DNA of 64,000 nucleotides from Parasporobacterium paucivorans DSM 15970 (lineage in GTDB: Bacteria > Bacillota > Clostridia > Lachnospirales > Lachnospiraceae). The notes under the pieces are model-generated. The model searched no databases, was not told the origin of the DNA, and saw nothing but the letters and a program-made list of their open reading frames with translations. A program made the translations under genes and the position numbers. Shown here in pieces: positions 18,661-26,971 of this stretch (the stretch's first letter is position 1; each line of letters opens with the position of its first letter). The stretch is taken from assembly GCF_900141895.1 (NCBI RefSeq), contig NZ_FQYT01000005.1:62001-126000 (forward strand). Direction: 5' to 3'.

Positions 18661-19879
18661 GATATGTTATCATTTCTAAGCTTATTAAGAGGGACAATAA
18701 TGTTTTGTAATCATTAAGGTCTAATCCGAACAGTACTTCAATTCTGTTCAGTCGATAATTGAGTGTGTTCCTGTGAATATGCAGATGTTCCGAGGATTCA
18801 TTTTTCTGAAACAAATTCTTGCAGAAACATTCCAAAGTCATGTAAAATTCGGTGTTGTTTTCTGAATCGTATTTCTTGATTTTCTCAAGAGCCGGGTGAA
18901 TGAAACACGCATATTCTTCATGCTGGCTCAGATACAAAAACAAGGGAGACGGAGCAATTTCGTGATAATAGTATAAAGGTGTATGCAAATTGTTGTTTGT
19001 GACCTCGTCTCTGTAACGGAAGATAGCAGTCAGCCTTGCCTGAAGATAATAATCGGGAAGAGAATATATATCGGTCACAGGATTGACGGCGCCACAAAGA
19101 ATTTTATATTGCATCAGGTATTCTGAAATTTTTTCAGCAACGGCTGTCAGAAGGGTCTGTTCGTTTTCGTTTGTAAGCAGGATCACCAGGTCGTCGTTAT
19201 ATATTATTGGCAGGGAGCTAGGGAAATTATGCAAACAATAATTTATCGCAACAGAAGCGAAGGCATGCTGTGATTTTATCTGGTCGAGAGGTGCTACCAG
19301 AAGCAACGCAGGTTCCTTGTTTATTTTGGACAGTTGAACAATGGCACGAGCTTTTTCCTGTTTTGTTGTATTTCTATTTAATAAACTTTGCAAACTGTAG
19401 GAATGAACTAAGGGAACCTGACTCGTCAGGTTTATTTTAATCCTCAGAGTACTGGTCAGGATTGACGCTGCCTCCAGGTGCCATGGCTTAAAATCCTTTT
19501 CCTCAAGAAAAACAGCGATATGGCCAATAACGGTCGCATCATTGTATACTTCTGCAAAAATTCTCGGAAAGTTTTTGACAAGACCATCTTTTTCAAAAAA
19601 TGGCTGATACCTTGTGCCAGGTTTTTTAAGATACTCTTCATGGAAAGCTTTGATGGTTTCATCGGGCAGGCAGCCGGTTTTCAGCAGTGTGTCATAGACG
19701 AAATCACCAATTTTTTTAGCTGGGAATAAAGAAATAAGCCGGTACTGATTATCTGTAAACAAAACAGGAGCATCAAATATTTTACTTGCACATCGAATAA
19801 GCGGACGAAAACCAGGTTTGTCCATATTCGCATGAAACTCTTCATAAATCTCAAGCAAATCATGTTTTTGTTTATCCAA
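18653..19879 (-). CDS. PucR/CdaR-family transcriptional regulator
   Basis: The C-terminus carries the PucR-type helix-turn-helix: HLHIHRNTLNYRLNRIEVLF followed by LNDYKTLLSLLISL. The rest (residues 1-330) is a ligand-sensing and GGDEF-like linker region without recognisable catalytic residues. The start is uncertain. TTG 19879 has AAGGAG 9 bases upstream, while the longest frame begins at GTG 19933 without a ribosome site. PucR-type proteins act mostly as activators of catabolic genes. This gene is divergent from the hydrogenase and one-carbon genes and convergent with the enoate reductase, so either may be its target; the shared upstream region with a palindrome favours the former. Confidence 0.82.
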   Translation of the reverse strand: MDKQKHDLLEIYEEFHANMDKPGFRPLIRCASKIFDAPVLFTDNQYRLISLFPAKKIGDFVYDTLLKTGCLPDETIKAFHEEYLKKPGTRYQPFFEKDGLVKNFPRIFAEVYNDATVIGHIAVFLEEKDFKPWHLEAASILTSTLRIKINLTSQVPLVHSYSLQSLLNRNTTKQEKARAIVQLSKINKEPALLLVAPLDQIKSQHAFASVAINYCLHNFPSSLPIIYNDDLVILLTNENEQTLLTAVAEKISEYLMQYKILCGAVNPVTDIYSLPDYYLQARLTAIFRYRDEVTNNNLHTPLYYYHEIAPSPLFLYLSQHEEYACFIHPALEKIKKYDSENNTEFYMTLECFCKNLFQKNESSEHLHIHRNTLNYRLNRIEVLFGLDLNDYKTLLSLLISLEMITYQK

Positions 19880-19989
19880 GATGACAGGCTCCTTCACGAT
19901 TTGTATAATATTTAACAGCTCTAATAAATACACTATATCAAATTAATCCAGAATGTCTAATGCGTAAAACGTATCAATGCTCTCAGACG

Positions 19990-20004
19990 AAATATCCGAT
20001 ATTT
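19990..20004. promoter_or_regulatory. palindrome in PucR-hydrogenase divergent region
   Basis: AAATATC and GATATTT are exact inverted repeats around one base. The site ends 8 bases before the -35 of the hydrogenase promoter, where an activator would bind. Assignment to the PucR-type protein is inference. Confidence 0.4.
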
Positions 20005-20012
20005 TGCTTTTA

Positions 20013-20041
20013 TTGTAAATGTTAATGAACAGAGATATAAT
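20013..20041 (+). promoter_or_regulatory. sigma-A promoter for hydrogenase genes
   Basis: TTGTAA (20013-20018), a 17-base spacer and consensus TATAAT (20036-20041) lie 57 bases before the small ferredoxin-like gene. Confidence 0.7.
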
Positions 20042-20097
20042 GTGCTAAGAGGTGCTCGGTATAAGCGACACAGGAAAATGAAAATGGGAGGAACAAC

Positions 20098-20370
20098 ATG
20101 AAGGTGAAGGTTTGCGTAGGTTCAAATTGCACATTGCTGGGAGCAATGGGGATTTTGGATCAGATAGAGGGATTGAAGGACATCGTGAATGAGGATATGG
20201 ACGAATTCGATATGGAAGGGCTGGATATTGAGGTGGTCAAGTGCTTAGGATTCTGCAAAAAAACGAATAAAAAGATTGCTCCCGTAGTAGTAATTGATGA
20301 CGAGCCGATATTCAATGCTACCGGCCAGACTGTAATGGAAAAAATCATCAATAAAATGAGAACCCAGTAA
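20098..20370 (+). CDS. NuoE-like thioredoxin-fold [2Fe-2S] protein
   Basis: A 90-residue protein with four cysteines in the pattern of thioredoxin-like [2Fe-2S] ferredoxins (NuoE/HndA/HymA family): C6 and C11 in CVGSNC, and C49 and C53 in CLGFC. It lacks the N-terminal helical extension of full NuoE subunits. GGGAGG precedes the ATG by 6-7 bases. It lies 26 bases before the [FeFe] hydrogenase and is very likely co-transcribed with it. The likely role is electron transfer to or from the hydrogenase; no NADH-binding NuoF-like subunit is encoded beside it. Confidence 0.88.
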   Translation: MKVKVCVGSNCTLLGAMGILDQIEGLKDIVNEDMDEFDMEGLDIEVVKCLGFCKKTNKKIAPVVVIDDEPIFNATGQTVMEKIINKMRTQ

Positions 20371-20396
20371 TCGGAAACCTCGGAGGAAATATTTCA

Positions 20397-21908
20397 ATGA
20401 AAGAAAGCTATGTTAATCTGATTAATATCAGAAGAGAAGTTTTTGCAACAATTGCAAAGATGGCATATGACGGTTCTGATTTGAGTGAATTAGAGAAATC
20501 ATCGTTTGATCTTTTGCCTGGTGAGGTTGGCAGGTATAGAGACAGCATATTCAGAGAAAGAGCAATAGTGGAAGAACGCCTGAGGTTGACAATGGGCCTG
20601 GACGCAAGAAAGCCAACAGAATACCACCGCATTACGGATGGGATTTCTGAAGTGGATGTGGATAAAACGCAATTTATTGAGCCATTGGTAAATGTCATCA
20701 CTCATGCATGTGAGGCATGCCCGACGAAAGCTTTTTATGTGACGGACAATTGCAGAAAGTGCCTGGCCCATCCATGTACGAATGTATGTCCAACAAATGC
20801 GATTTCTATGGGAAAGAACAGGGCGGTTATCGATTATGAAAAATGTATTAAATGCGGCAGATGCAAAGAAACCTGCCCATTCAGTGCAATTGTAAAATAT
20901 GAAAGGCCATGCGCCGCTGCCTGTGGCGTTAACGCAATAGACAGTGATTATTTAGGGAGGGCCCAGATAAACAGAGACAGGTGCGTATCATGCGGCAGCT
21001 GCGTAACTCTTTGTCCATATGGAGCAATTGCAGATAAATCTCAGATATATCAGCTGATCAAATCACTGAAGACCAATGTTCACATGTACGCCATAATAGC
21101 CCCTTCATTTTTGGGGCAGTTTGGACCTTTGGCATCTCCGGTTCAAATATTTGAAGGAATAAAACAGCTGGGATTTGAGGACGTGATAGAAGTCAGTCTG
21201 GGTGCAGACATCACAACTCTTCATGAAGCAAAAGAATTCCTCAAAAAAGTACCTGGTGAAATTCCCTATATGGGAACAAGCTGCTGCAATTCCTGGACAT
21301 TAATGGTTGAAAAGTTATTTCCCGACCAGTACGAGTATATATCGGACTCTGCTTCTCCGATGGTCGAGACTGCAAAGCATATTATGAAAAAAGATCCACA
21401 TGCAAAGATAACATTTATAGGGCCATGTATTTCAAAGAAATTAGAGGCATTGAGAGAAGATGTTAAGGATTATGTTCATTTTGTGATTACCTTTGAAGAA
21501 CTTATGGGCATGATTGTTGCCAAAGGAATAGAATTATCGGAAATTGAGGTATCCAGAGAAATACAGGATGCTTCTACGCTGGGGCGGGGATATGCAATAG
21601 CAGGCGGAGTGGCTGATGCAGTAAAAAGGACGGCTATGATTATGGATCCTTTAAGAGAAATCAATGTGGAAGGTGCATCGACTCTGGAGGAATGTGTAAA
21701 GCTTATGAAAATGGCAAAAGCCGGTAAAAAGAACGGCTATTTGCTCGAAGGCATGGCCTGCCCTGGTGGCTGCATTGCTGGACCGGGAACAATCGCATCC
21801 CTGAACAGAGTTAAAAAGGCAGTAATGGATTTTGAAAATCAGTCAGAATATAAAACTCCCTTTGATAATGTTATTATTAATGAAGAATTACGCAACAAAG
21901 GAATCTGA
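20397..21908 (+). CDS. [FeFe] hydrogenase, group B type
   Basis: About 503 residues. The N-terminal third has several ferredoxin motifs (CRKCLAHPCTNVCPTNAI, CIKCGRCKETCPFSAI, CVSCGSCVTLCPYGAI). The H-cluster domain retains all ligands: L1 TSCCNSW with C296 and C297, L2 GPCISKKLE with C344, and L3 ACPGGCIAG with C455 and C459. The residue after the L1 cysteine pair is Asn instead of the Pro of the well-known group A enzymes, and the overall layout fits the group B1/B3 family. Group B enzymes are poorly characterised; H2 evolution or uptake with ferredoxin is assumed. It is followed by an MBL gene. Maturases HydE, F and G are not in the window. Confidence 0.92.
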   Translation: MKESYVNLINIRREVFATIAKMAYDGSDLSELEKSSFDLLPGEVGRYRDSIFRERAIVEERLRLTMGLDARKPTEYHRITDGISEVDVDKTQFIEPLVNVITHACEACPTKAFYVTDNCRKCLAHPCTNVCPTNAISMGKNRAVIDYEKCIKCGRCKETCPFSAIVKYERPCAAACGVNAIDSDYLGRAQINRDRCVSCGSCVTLCPYGAIADKSQIYQLIKSLKTNVHMYAIIAPSFLGQFGPLASPVQIFEGIKQLGFEDVIEVSLGADITTLHEAKEFLKKVPGEIPYMGTSCCNSWTLMVEKLFPDQYEYISDSASPMVETAKHIMKKDPHAKITFIGPCISKKLEALREDVKDYVHFVITFEELMGMIVAKGIELSEIEVSREIQDASTLGRGYAIAGGVADAVKRTAMIMDPLREINVEGASTLEECVKLMKMAKAGKKNGYLLEGMACPGGCIAGPGTIASLNRVKKAVMDFENQSEYKTPFDNVIINEELRNKGI

Positions 21909-21942
21909 TGTGTGATTAACGAAGCGGGGAGTTGGTGGAGAT

Positions 21943-22767
21943 ATGATAATAAGAATGCTGGTGGAAAACACCTCAACAGCTGAATCTTTAGGCAGCGAGC
22001 ATGGATTAAGCGTATATATAGAGACTGATCATCATAAGATCTTATTTGATACAGGAGCCAGTGGGCTGTTCGCTGAAAATGCAGAAAAAATGCAGATTGA
22101 TTTATCAAAGGTGGATTTGGCGGTTATTTCTCATGGACATTATGATCATGGCGGGGGACTCAGGACTTTCCTGGAAATGAATAGCAGTGCAAAAATCTAT
22201 TTCGGCAAAAAGGCGTTTGGCGACTACTATGCAAATCGATCCAATGGTGAAAAGAAATACATTGGTCTGGACAAAACCCTGATGTCAGATGATCGTTTTG
22301 TTTTTGGGGAAGGGCAGATTGTCATCGATGAGGAGCTGGAGCTGTTTTCGGGCGTAAAGGGCAACAGGCTGAAACCGCCAGGCAATCAGGATTTATTTAT
22401 GAGGGAGGGCGAATCGTATAAACTGGATGATTTTTCTCACGAACAGAACCTTGTAATCAAAGAAAATGGAAATACGGTTCTGGTTGCTGGATGTGCTCAT
22501 GCCGGGATTGTAAATATACTGGAGCACTTCCGTGCAGATAAAAACGGGAAGCCAAGTCATGTTATCGGCGGGTTTCATCTTTATAACCGGGGCGCGGAAC
22601 AATATGAGAATTCTGACGCGATGGCAGAAATTGGATCATATCTGTTAAGTACCGGCGCCATGTTCTACACCTGCCACTGCACGGGAATCCCGGCATATGA
22701 ACGTTTAAAATCAATGATGGGAGAGAGTGTGAATTATCTTTCAACGGGCAGCCGCCTAATAATATAA
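21943..22767 (+). CDS. MBL-fold metallohydrolase (MptE/FprA-like DHPR-synthase family)
   Basis: A 274-residue metallo-beta-lactamase fold protein. The metal motif HGHYDHGGGL (HxHxDH) is intact, with downstream ligands in GCAHAGI, IGGFHLY and a terminal TCHCTG region. The pattern with CHCTG resembles the archaeal/clostridial family annotated as 7,8-dihydropterin-6-methyl-4-(ribofuranosyl)aminobenzene-5'-phosphate synthase. The start codon is preceded by GGAG about 6 bases away. It is 34 bases downstream of the hydrogenase and probably in the same transcript. A pterin-related activity would fit the folate genes downstream, but that link is speculative. Confidence 0.82.
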   Translation: MIIRMLVENTSTAESLGSEHGLSVYIETDHHKILFDTGASGLFAENAEKMQIDLSKVDLAVISHGHYDHGGGLRTFLEMNSSAKIYFGKKAFGDYYANRSNGEKKYIGLDKTLMSDDRFVFGEGQIVIDEELELFSGVKGNRLKPPGNQDLFMREGESYKLDDFSHEQNLVIKENGNTVLVAGCAHAGIVNILEHFRADKNGKPSHVIGGFHLYNRGAEQYENSDAMAEIGSYLLSTGAMFYTCHCTGIPAYERLKSMMGESVNYLSTGSRLII

Positions 22768-22962
22768 AGCGACGGACGGAAGGTTGAAAGTGGAGAATAA
22801 GAAGCAGGATGCATTGGATGATAGATAATTATTAAACAATACTGGAAAATGACATAATATTGTGATAAAATTCATAATAGTTTTAGTATTAAAATTAGTA
22901 CAAGTATAGTATGATTTGAGTGTATAGGTATTTGGTTAGTCTAAGTTTAAGGAGGCATGCAA

Positions 22963-24927
22963 TTGGAGGATTACACGAAATTTAAGTTAAAGAGAAGGGA
23001 AGAGCTGGATGCGGTTCTGGCAGACAAGGATGACTTGTTTGTTGTGGCCTGCAACAAGTGCTTTAAGGAACTCGTCAGTTTTGATGAGCCGGACTGTGGT
23101 CTGTTTGAAGACATTGCCAGGGAACAGGGCAAAAACGTCGTCGGCCGTGCAAAGATTGATTTTCTGTGCAACGAACCGTTGACAACAAAAAGTTTTCAAG
23201 GGCTTCTTCCAGAAGGAACCAAAAATGTGTTTGTTAGTTCATGCGGTCTGGGAATTCAGACGATTACAGGGTTGGCGGAAATTCCGGTTTATGCTGCAAG
23301 CGACACCATTGCCGTGGATGGACATCACGGAATGGCATTGACAACCACGTTATGCGGAGCATGCGGTCAGTGCTATCTGAACATGACCGGAGGAATCTGC
23401 CCTATCGTGGACTGTTCAAAGAGCTTGTTGAACGGACAATGCGGAGGTGCCAAAAACGGAAAATGTGAAGTGGACAAAGAGATGGATTGCGGATGGCAGC
23501 TCATCTATGAAAGACTGGAAAAACAGGGAAGACTTGATGAACTGTTGAACCAGCCTGTGGAAATCCGTGATTATTCCAAGGTGAATTTCAAGTTCGTCAG
23601 CGAATACGTGAAATCGGTCCGTGAAAATCGGTACGAAGGATATTATGGTGGAATACATCCGGTCGAACACAAGGAATTAAGTGACCATCTGGCATTAGTG
23701 CGTTTTCCGGATCCGCTTACATTAGTCGTTCCGATGGCGCAGCATACTGGTGCACCGGCTCAGCCCATCGTAGAAATCGGACAGCATGTAAAGATGGGTC
23801 AGAAAATTGCCGAAGCCCAAGGCTTTGTGAGCAGTCCGATTCACGCCAGCGTCAGCGGTACCGTCGTAGCCATAGAAATGCGGCCGCATACGGTTAATGG
23901 AACGGAAACGTTGTCCATCATCATCCAGTCAGACGGAATGAACACGCTCCACGAGTCCGTAAAGCCGGCTGGAGAGCTTGAAAGTCTTACTCCGGATGAA
24001 ATCATCGAAATTGTACGGGACAAGGGTATTGTCGGAATGGGTGGCGCAGGGTTTCCTACTGCCGTCAAACTCAAAGCACCTAAACCTATTGATTTGGTTT
24101 TACTCAACGGCTGCGAATGCGAGCCGGTTTTAACGGCGGACCACAGGGTTCTGCTAGAGTATGCAGATGAAGTGATTTATGGCTTGAAAGCTATGATGAA
24201 AGCGTCGGGAGCGGAAAAAGGCGTGATAGCCATAGAAGACAACAAACCGGATGCAGTCGAATTGCTGCAGGAAAAAACGGCAGATATGCCAAACATCGAG
24301 ATCGTTACTGCGAAAACGAAATACCCACAGGGTGCAGAAAAGATGCTGATCAAACGTGTAATGGGTCGAGAGGTGCCACGAGGAGGACTTCCGATGGATG
24401 TCGGAGCTGTCGTAGCCAACGTGAGTACAGCCAAAGCCGTTTCTGATGCCATTCAAAAAGGCATGCCGCTCATTGAACGTGCTGTAAGCGTCAGCGGTGA
24501 GCGAATGATCAATCCTGGCAACTATATCGTAAAAAATGGTACATCAGTCAAAGAAATCATCAACTATTGCGGCGGTGTGGAAGGTGATGACGTTACCATT
24601 AAAATAGGCGGTCCAATGATGGGAATCAAAATAGAAAATCTGAATGTCCCGGCATTGAAGTGCTCTAACGGAATCGTCGCTGTCGAAACTATTTGCAAAG
24701 AAGCGGTGGAATGCATCAAGTGCGGACGTTGTGTTGACGTCTGCCCGATGGAGCTTCGCCCATTGTACTACACAAAATATGCGCTGTCAGAAGACTGGGA
24801 AGGCATGAAAACACAGAACGTGATGGATTGTATTGAATGTGGATGCTGCGAATATATTTGTTCCTCAAAAATCCCAATTGTTGAGAGAATCAAAATTGGA
24901 AAAACTGCCATAAGGGAGGGTAAATAA
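22963..24927 (+). CDS. rnfC2: MetV-like domain fused to RnfC (RnfC2-type NADH subunit of MTHFR)
   Basis: About 654 residues in two parts. Residues 1-215 are a MetV-like domain with paired cysteines (CNKCFKE, SCGLG, CGACGQCYLN, GGICPI, NGQCGGAKNGKCE) very close to those of the next gene. Residues 220-650 match RnfC: VPMAQHTGAPAQP, GFVSSPIHASVSGTV, the NADH/FMN loop GIVGMGGAGFPTAVKL and LNGCECEPVLTADHR. Two [4Fe-4S] motifs end the protein (CIKCGRCVDVCP, CIECGCCEYIC). RnfC2 of the Acetobacterium woodii MetF-MetV-RnfC2 reductase is a comparable NADH-oxidising subunit. TTG 22963 has GGAGG 7 bases upstream; ATG 22957 is only 1 base from it. No other rnf gene is present. Confidence 0.9.
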   Translation: MEDYTKFKLKRREELDAVLADKDDLFVVACNKCFKELVSFDEPDCGLFEDIAREQGKNVVGRAKIDFLCNEPLTTKSFQGLLPEGTKNVFVSSCGLGIQTITGLAEIPVYAASDTIAVDGHHGMALTTTLCGACGQCYLNMTGGICPIVDCSKSLLNGQCGGAKNGKCEVDKEMDCGWQLIYERLEKQGRLDELLNQPVEIRDYSKVNFKFVSEYVKSVRENRYEGYYGGIHPVEHKELSDHLALVRFPDPLTLVVPMAQHTGAPAQPIVEIGQHVKMGQKIAEAQGFVSSPIHASVSGTVVAIEMRPHTVNGTETLSIIIQSDGMNTLHESVKPAGELESLTPDEIIEIVRDKGIVGMGGAGFPTAVKLKAPKPIDLVLLNGCECEPVLTADHRVLLEYADEVIYGLKAMMKASGAEKGVIAIEDNKPDAVELLQEKTADMPNIEIVTAKTKYPQGAEKMLIKRVMGREVPRGGLPMDVGAVVANVSTAKAVSDAIQKGMPLIERAVSVSGERMINPGNYIVKNGTSVKEIINYCGGVEGDDVTIKIGGPMMGIKIENLNVPALKCSNGIVAVETICKEAVECIKCGRCVDVCPMELRPLYYTKYALSEDWEGMKTQNVMDCIECGCCEYICSSKIPIVERIKIGKTAIREGK

Positions 24928-24928
24928 T

Positions 24929-25543
24929 ATGCTGATTACCCAACTAAAACCAAAAGAAATAATCGAATCGCTGGCTAAGGGAAAAACTGTGGTCATTAAT
25001 TGCCATGGATGTAAGGAGATTTATTTTCCGGAACACCAGGCGGATGAACTGCAGAAGGAACTTTCGGACAGTAAAGAAGTGACCCGGATCATGACAAGGG
25101 ATTACATCTGCAATCCGGATAATCTGAAGCTGCAGCTGGAGAAGTATATGGCCGATCTTAATGCGGCAGACACCATACTGGTATTTTCCTGTGGTGTGGG
25201 TGTTCAGACCGTTGCGGATCAATTCACAGAGAAAAGAGTATGCGCCGGCTGCGATACCTATCCATTACCTGGATTTCAGGGTGTGACTGCGCTGAATGTG
25301 GATTGCGCACAGTGTGGGGAATGCTATCTGAATTACACTGGAGGAATCTGTCCGATTACTGCATGCTCGAAAAGTCTGGTCAACGGCCAATGCGGGGGTG
25401 CCAAAAATGGCATGTGTGAAGTCGACAAGAACATGGAATGCGGATGGGAACGTATCTACAGAAAACTGGAGAAACTGGATAAACTGGATACCCTGAAATA
25501 TGCCCCCAAAGTGCGTAAATACGGAAATCCTGATGCAGAATAG
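24929..25543 (+). CDS. metV: MTHFR small subunit MetV
   Basis: A 204-residue protein of the methylenetetrahydrofolate reductase C-terminal-like (MetV) family. It has NCHGCKE near the N-terminus, SCGVGVQTV, CAGCDTYPLPG, CAQCGECYLNYTGGICPI and NGQCGGAKNGMCEVD. MetV binds an Fe-S cluster (and zinc) and stabilises and feeds electrons to MetF. It is the nearest relative of the N-terminal domain of the upstream RnfC fusion, so the locus carries two MetV units. It follows that gene after one base, with GGGAGG upstream of its ATG, and precedes metF by 49 bases. Confidence 0.9.
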   Translation: MLITQLKPKEIIESLAKGKTVVINCHGCKEIYFPEHQADELQKELSDSKEVTRIMTRDYICNPDNLKLQLEKYMADLNAADTILVFSCGVGVQTVADQFTEKRVCAGCDTYPLPGFQGVTALNVDCAQCGECYLNYTGGICPITACSKSLVNGQCGGAKNGMCEVDKNMECGWERIYRKLEKLDKLDTLKYAPKVRKYGNPDAE

Positions 25544-25592
25544 ACATCTGCTGGTGTTTATTTAAGAATATGATGAGTAGGAGTGATAATAA

Positions 25593-26489
25593 ATGAGAAT
25601 AACCGAATTGTTTCAACGTGGCGAATTTGTAGTAACGGCAGAAGTGGGACCACCAAAAGGGTTTCATATAGAACATTTGATTGAAGAAGCGAATACATAT
25701 TTAAAGGACCGGGTTCATGCGGTGAACGTGACGGACAATCAGTCCTCCGTAATGCGACTTGGCTCATTGGCTACCTGTAAAGTATTGAAGGATCAGGGAC
25801 ATAACTCAATCTTTCAGATAACCTGCCGGGACAGAAACCGTATTGCCCTGCAGTCCGATATCTTGAGTGCTGCCCTGCTTGGCATCGATAATCTGTTGTT
25901 GTTGACAGGAGATTACACCACTTTTGGGGATAATCCGCAGGCGAAACCAGTTTTCGACCTGGACTCTGTATCTTTGCTCCACACGGTGAAAAGATTGGAA
26001 GAAGGCTTCGATCTGGCAGGCAATCCTCTCGATGGAGAACCTCCCAAGTTCGCCAAAGGTGCAGTCGTGTCTCCATGCAGCGACTCTGTGGATATACAGC
26101 TGGCGAAAATGGAGCAGAAGGTGAAAGCCGGAGCTGAATATTTCCAGACCCAGGGTGTATATGAGCCGGAAAAATTCATCCAGTTCATGGAAAAAGCAAA
26201 ACAGTTTGGCGTGCCGGTTCAATTGGGCATCATCATCCCGAAAAATGTAGGCATGTGCAGATATATGAATGCAAACGTAGCAGGCGTTCATGTTCCCGAT
26301 GAAATGATTGCGGAATTGCAGCAGGACAAAGAGAAAACGAAAGCAGGCATCACCGGAGTTGAAATCTCCGCCCGGATCATTAGAGAATGCAAGGACTATT
26401 GCCAGGGCGTACACATCATGGCATTAGGCTGGGAAAGCAAGGTTCCGGACATTCTTGATTTGGCTGGAATTGCACCTGTATCAAAATAA
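25593..26489 (+). CDS. metF: methylenetetrahydrofolate reductase
   Basis: A 298-residue FAD- or FMN-dependent TIM-barrel enzyme that converts 5,10-methylene-THF and methyl-THF. Signs are the N-terminal VTAEVGPPKG (the catalytic Glu region), VTDNQSSVMRL, ITCRDRNRIALQSDIL, LLLTGDY and the late barrel stretch AGAEYFQTQGVY. It lacks an NADH-binding extension; electrons would come through MetV and the RnfC-like subunit encoded upstream. AGGAG stands 9-10 bases before the ATG. The direction of reaction (acetogenic methyl synthesis, or methyl oxidation) cannot be told here. A terminator follows. Confidence 0.95.
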   Translation: MRITELFQRGEFVVTAEVGPPKGFHIEHLIEEANTYLKDRVHAVNVTDNQSSVMRLGSLATCKVLKDQGHNSIFQITCRDRNRIALQSDILSAALLGIDNLLLLTGDYTTFGDNPQAKPVFDLDSVSLLHTVKRLEEGFDLAGNPLDGEPPKFAKGAVVSPCSDSVDIQLAKMEQKVKAGAEYFQTQGVYEPEKFIQFMEKAKQFGVPVQLGIIIPKNVGMCRYMNANVAGVHVPDEMIAELQQDKEKTKAGITGVEISARIIRECKDYCQGVHIMALGWESKVPDILDLAGIAPVSK

Positions 26490-26517
26490 TCAGAAATTGA
26501 ACATACCAGATAGATAC

Positions 26518-26562
26518 TGCCCGGGTAGAGCGCATTGCTTTAACCGGGCATTGTTTTTATTT
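26518..26562 (+). terminator. terminator after metF
   Basis: TGCCCGG (26518-26524) pairs with CCGGGCA (26544-26550) and is followed by TTGTTTTTATTT. Confidence 0.85.
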
Positions 26563-26611
26563 CGATATATGAATATAATATGAATTATGAGTAAGGAGAG
26601 GTGAATTCCAG

Positions 26612-26878
26612 ATGAATGATAGGGTTTATGAGTTTGAAGCTGAAATCAAAAAAGTGCCGGATATGGATGGCGCCTACATAGAGATCCCTTTTGACGTGAA
26701 GGCAGAGTTTGGAAAGGGCAGAGTGCCCGTAAGGGCTACTTTCGATGGGGAACCATACACCGGCAGTCTTGTGAAAATGAAAACGCCTTGCCACATTATC
26801 GGAATCAGAAAGGAAATCAGGGCGAAAATCGGAAAGCATCCAGGAGATGTGGTCAAGGTGACAATTCGGGAGAGGTGA
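26612..26878 (+). CDS. DUF1905 domain protein
   Basis: An 88-residue protein that is essentially one DUF1905 domain: [20 protein letters not shown], the [19 protein letters not shown] strand pair, and [19 protein letters not shown] at the end. The fold is a small beta barrel found alone or joined to YdeI-like domains; the function is unknown. AGGAGAGG lies upstream of the ATG. It is monocistronic between two terminators. Confidence 0.88.
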   Translation: MNDRVYEFEAEIKKVPDMDGAYIEIPFDVKAEFGKGRVPVRATFDGEPYTGSLVKMKTPCHIIGIRKEIRAKIGKHPGDVVKVTIRER

Positions 26879-26913
26879 GGAACATGTCAGGTGAATATTT
26901 GGTGGAAAAAGAG

Positions 26914-26950
26914 CCGGAGACTTTTCTGTTTAAAAGTCTCCGGTCCTTTT
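26914..26950. terminator. bidirectional terminator
   Basis: A perfect 12-bp stem (26914-26925 with 26932-26943). On the plus strand it is followed by TCCTTTTGG and on the minus strand by CTCTTTTTCC, so it can end both the DUF1905 transcript and the convergent minus-strand genes. Confidence 0.88.
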
Positions 26951-26971
26951 GGATTGGTAAATCCTAAAGTG

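Noticed and set aside
25806-26414. 202-codon minus-strand frame inside metF
   Set aside because: metF is intact and well conserved here; the antisense frame has no domain and no ribosome site.
20098-26489. Complete Rnf complex
   Set aside because: Only an RnfC-like protein is present; rnfA, B, D, E and G are not in the window, and the MetV domain points to the MTHFR complex.
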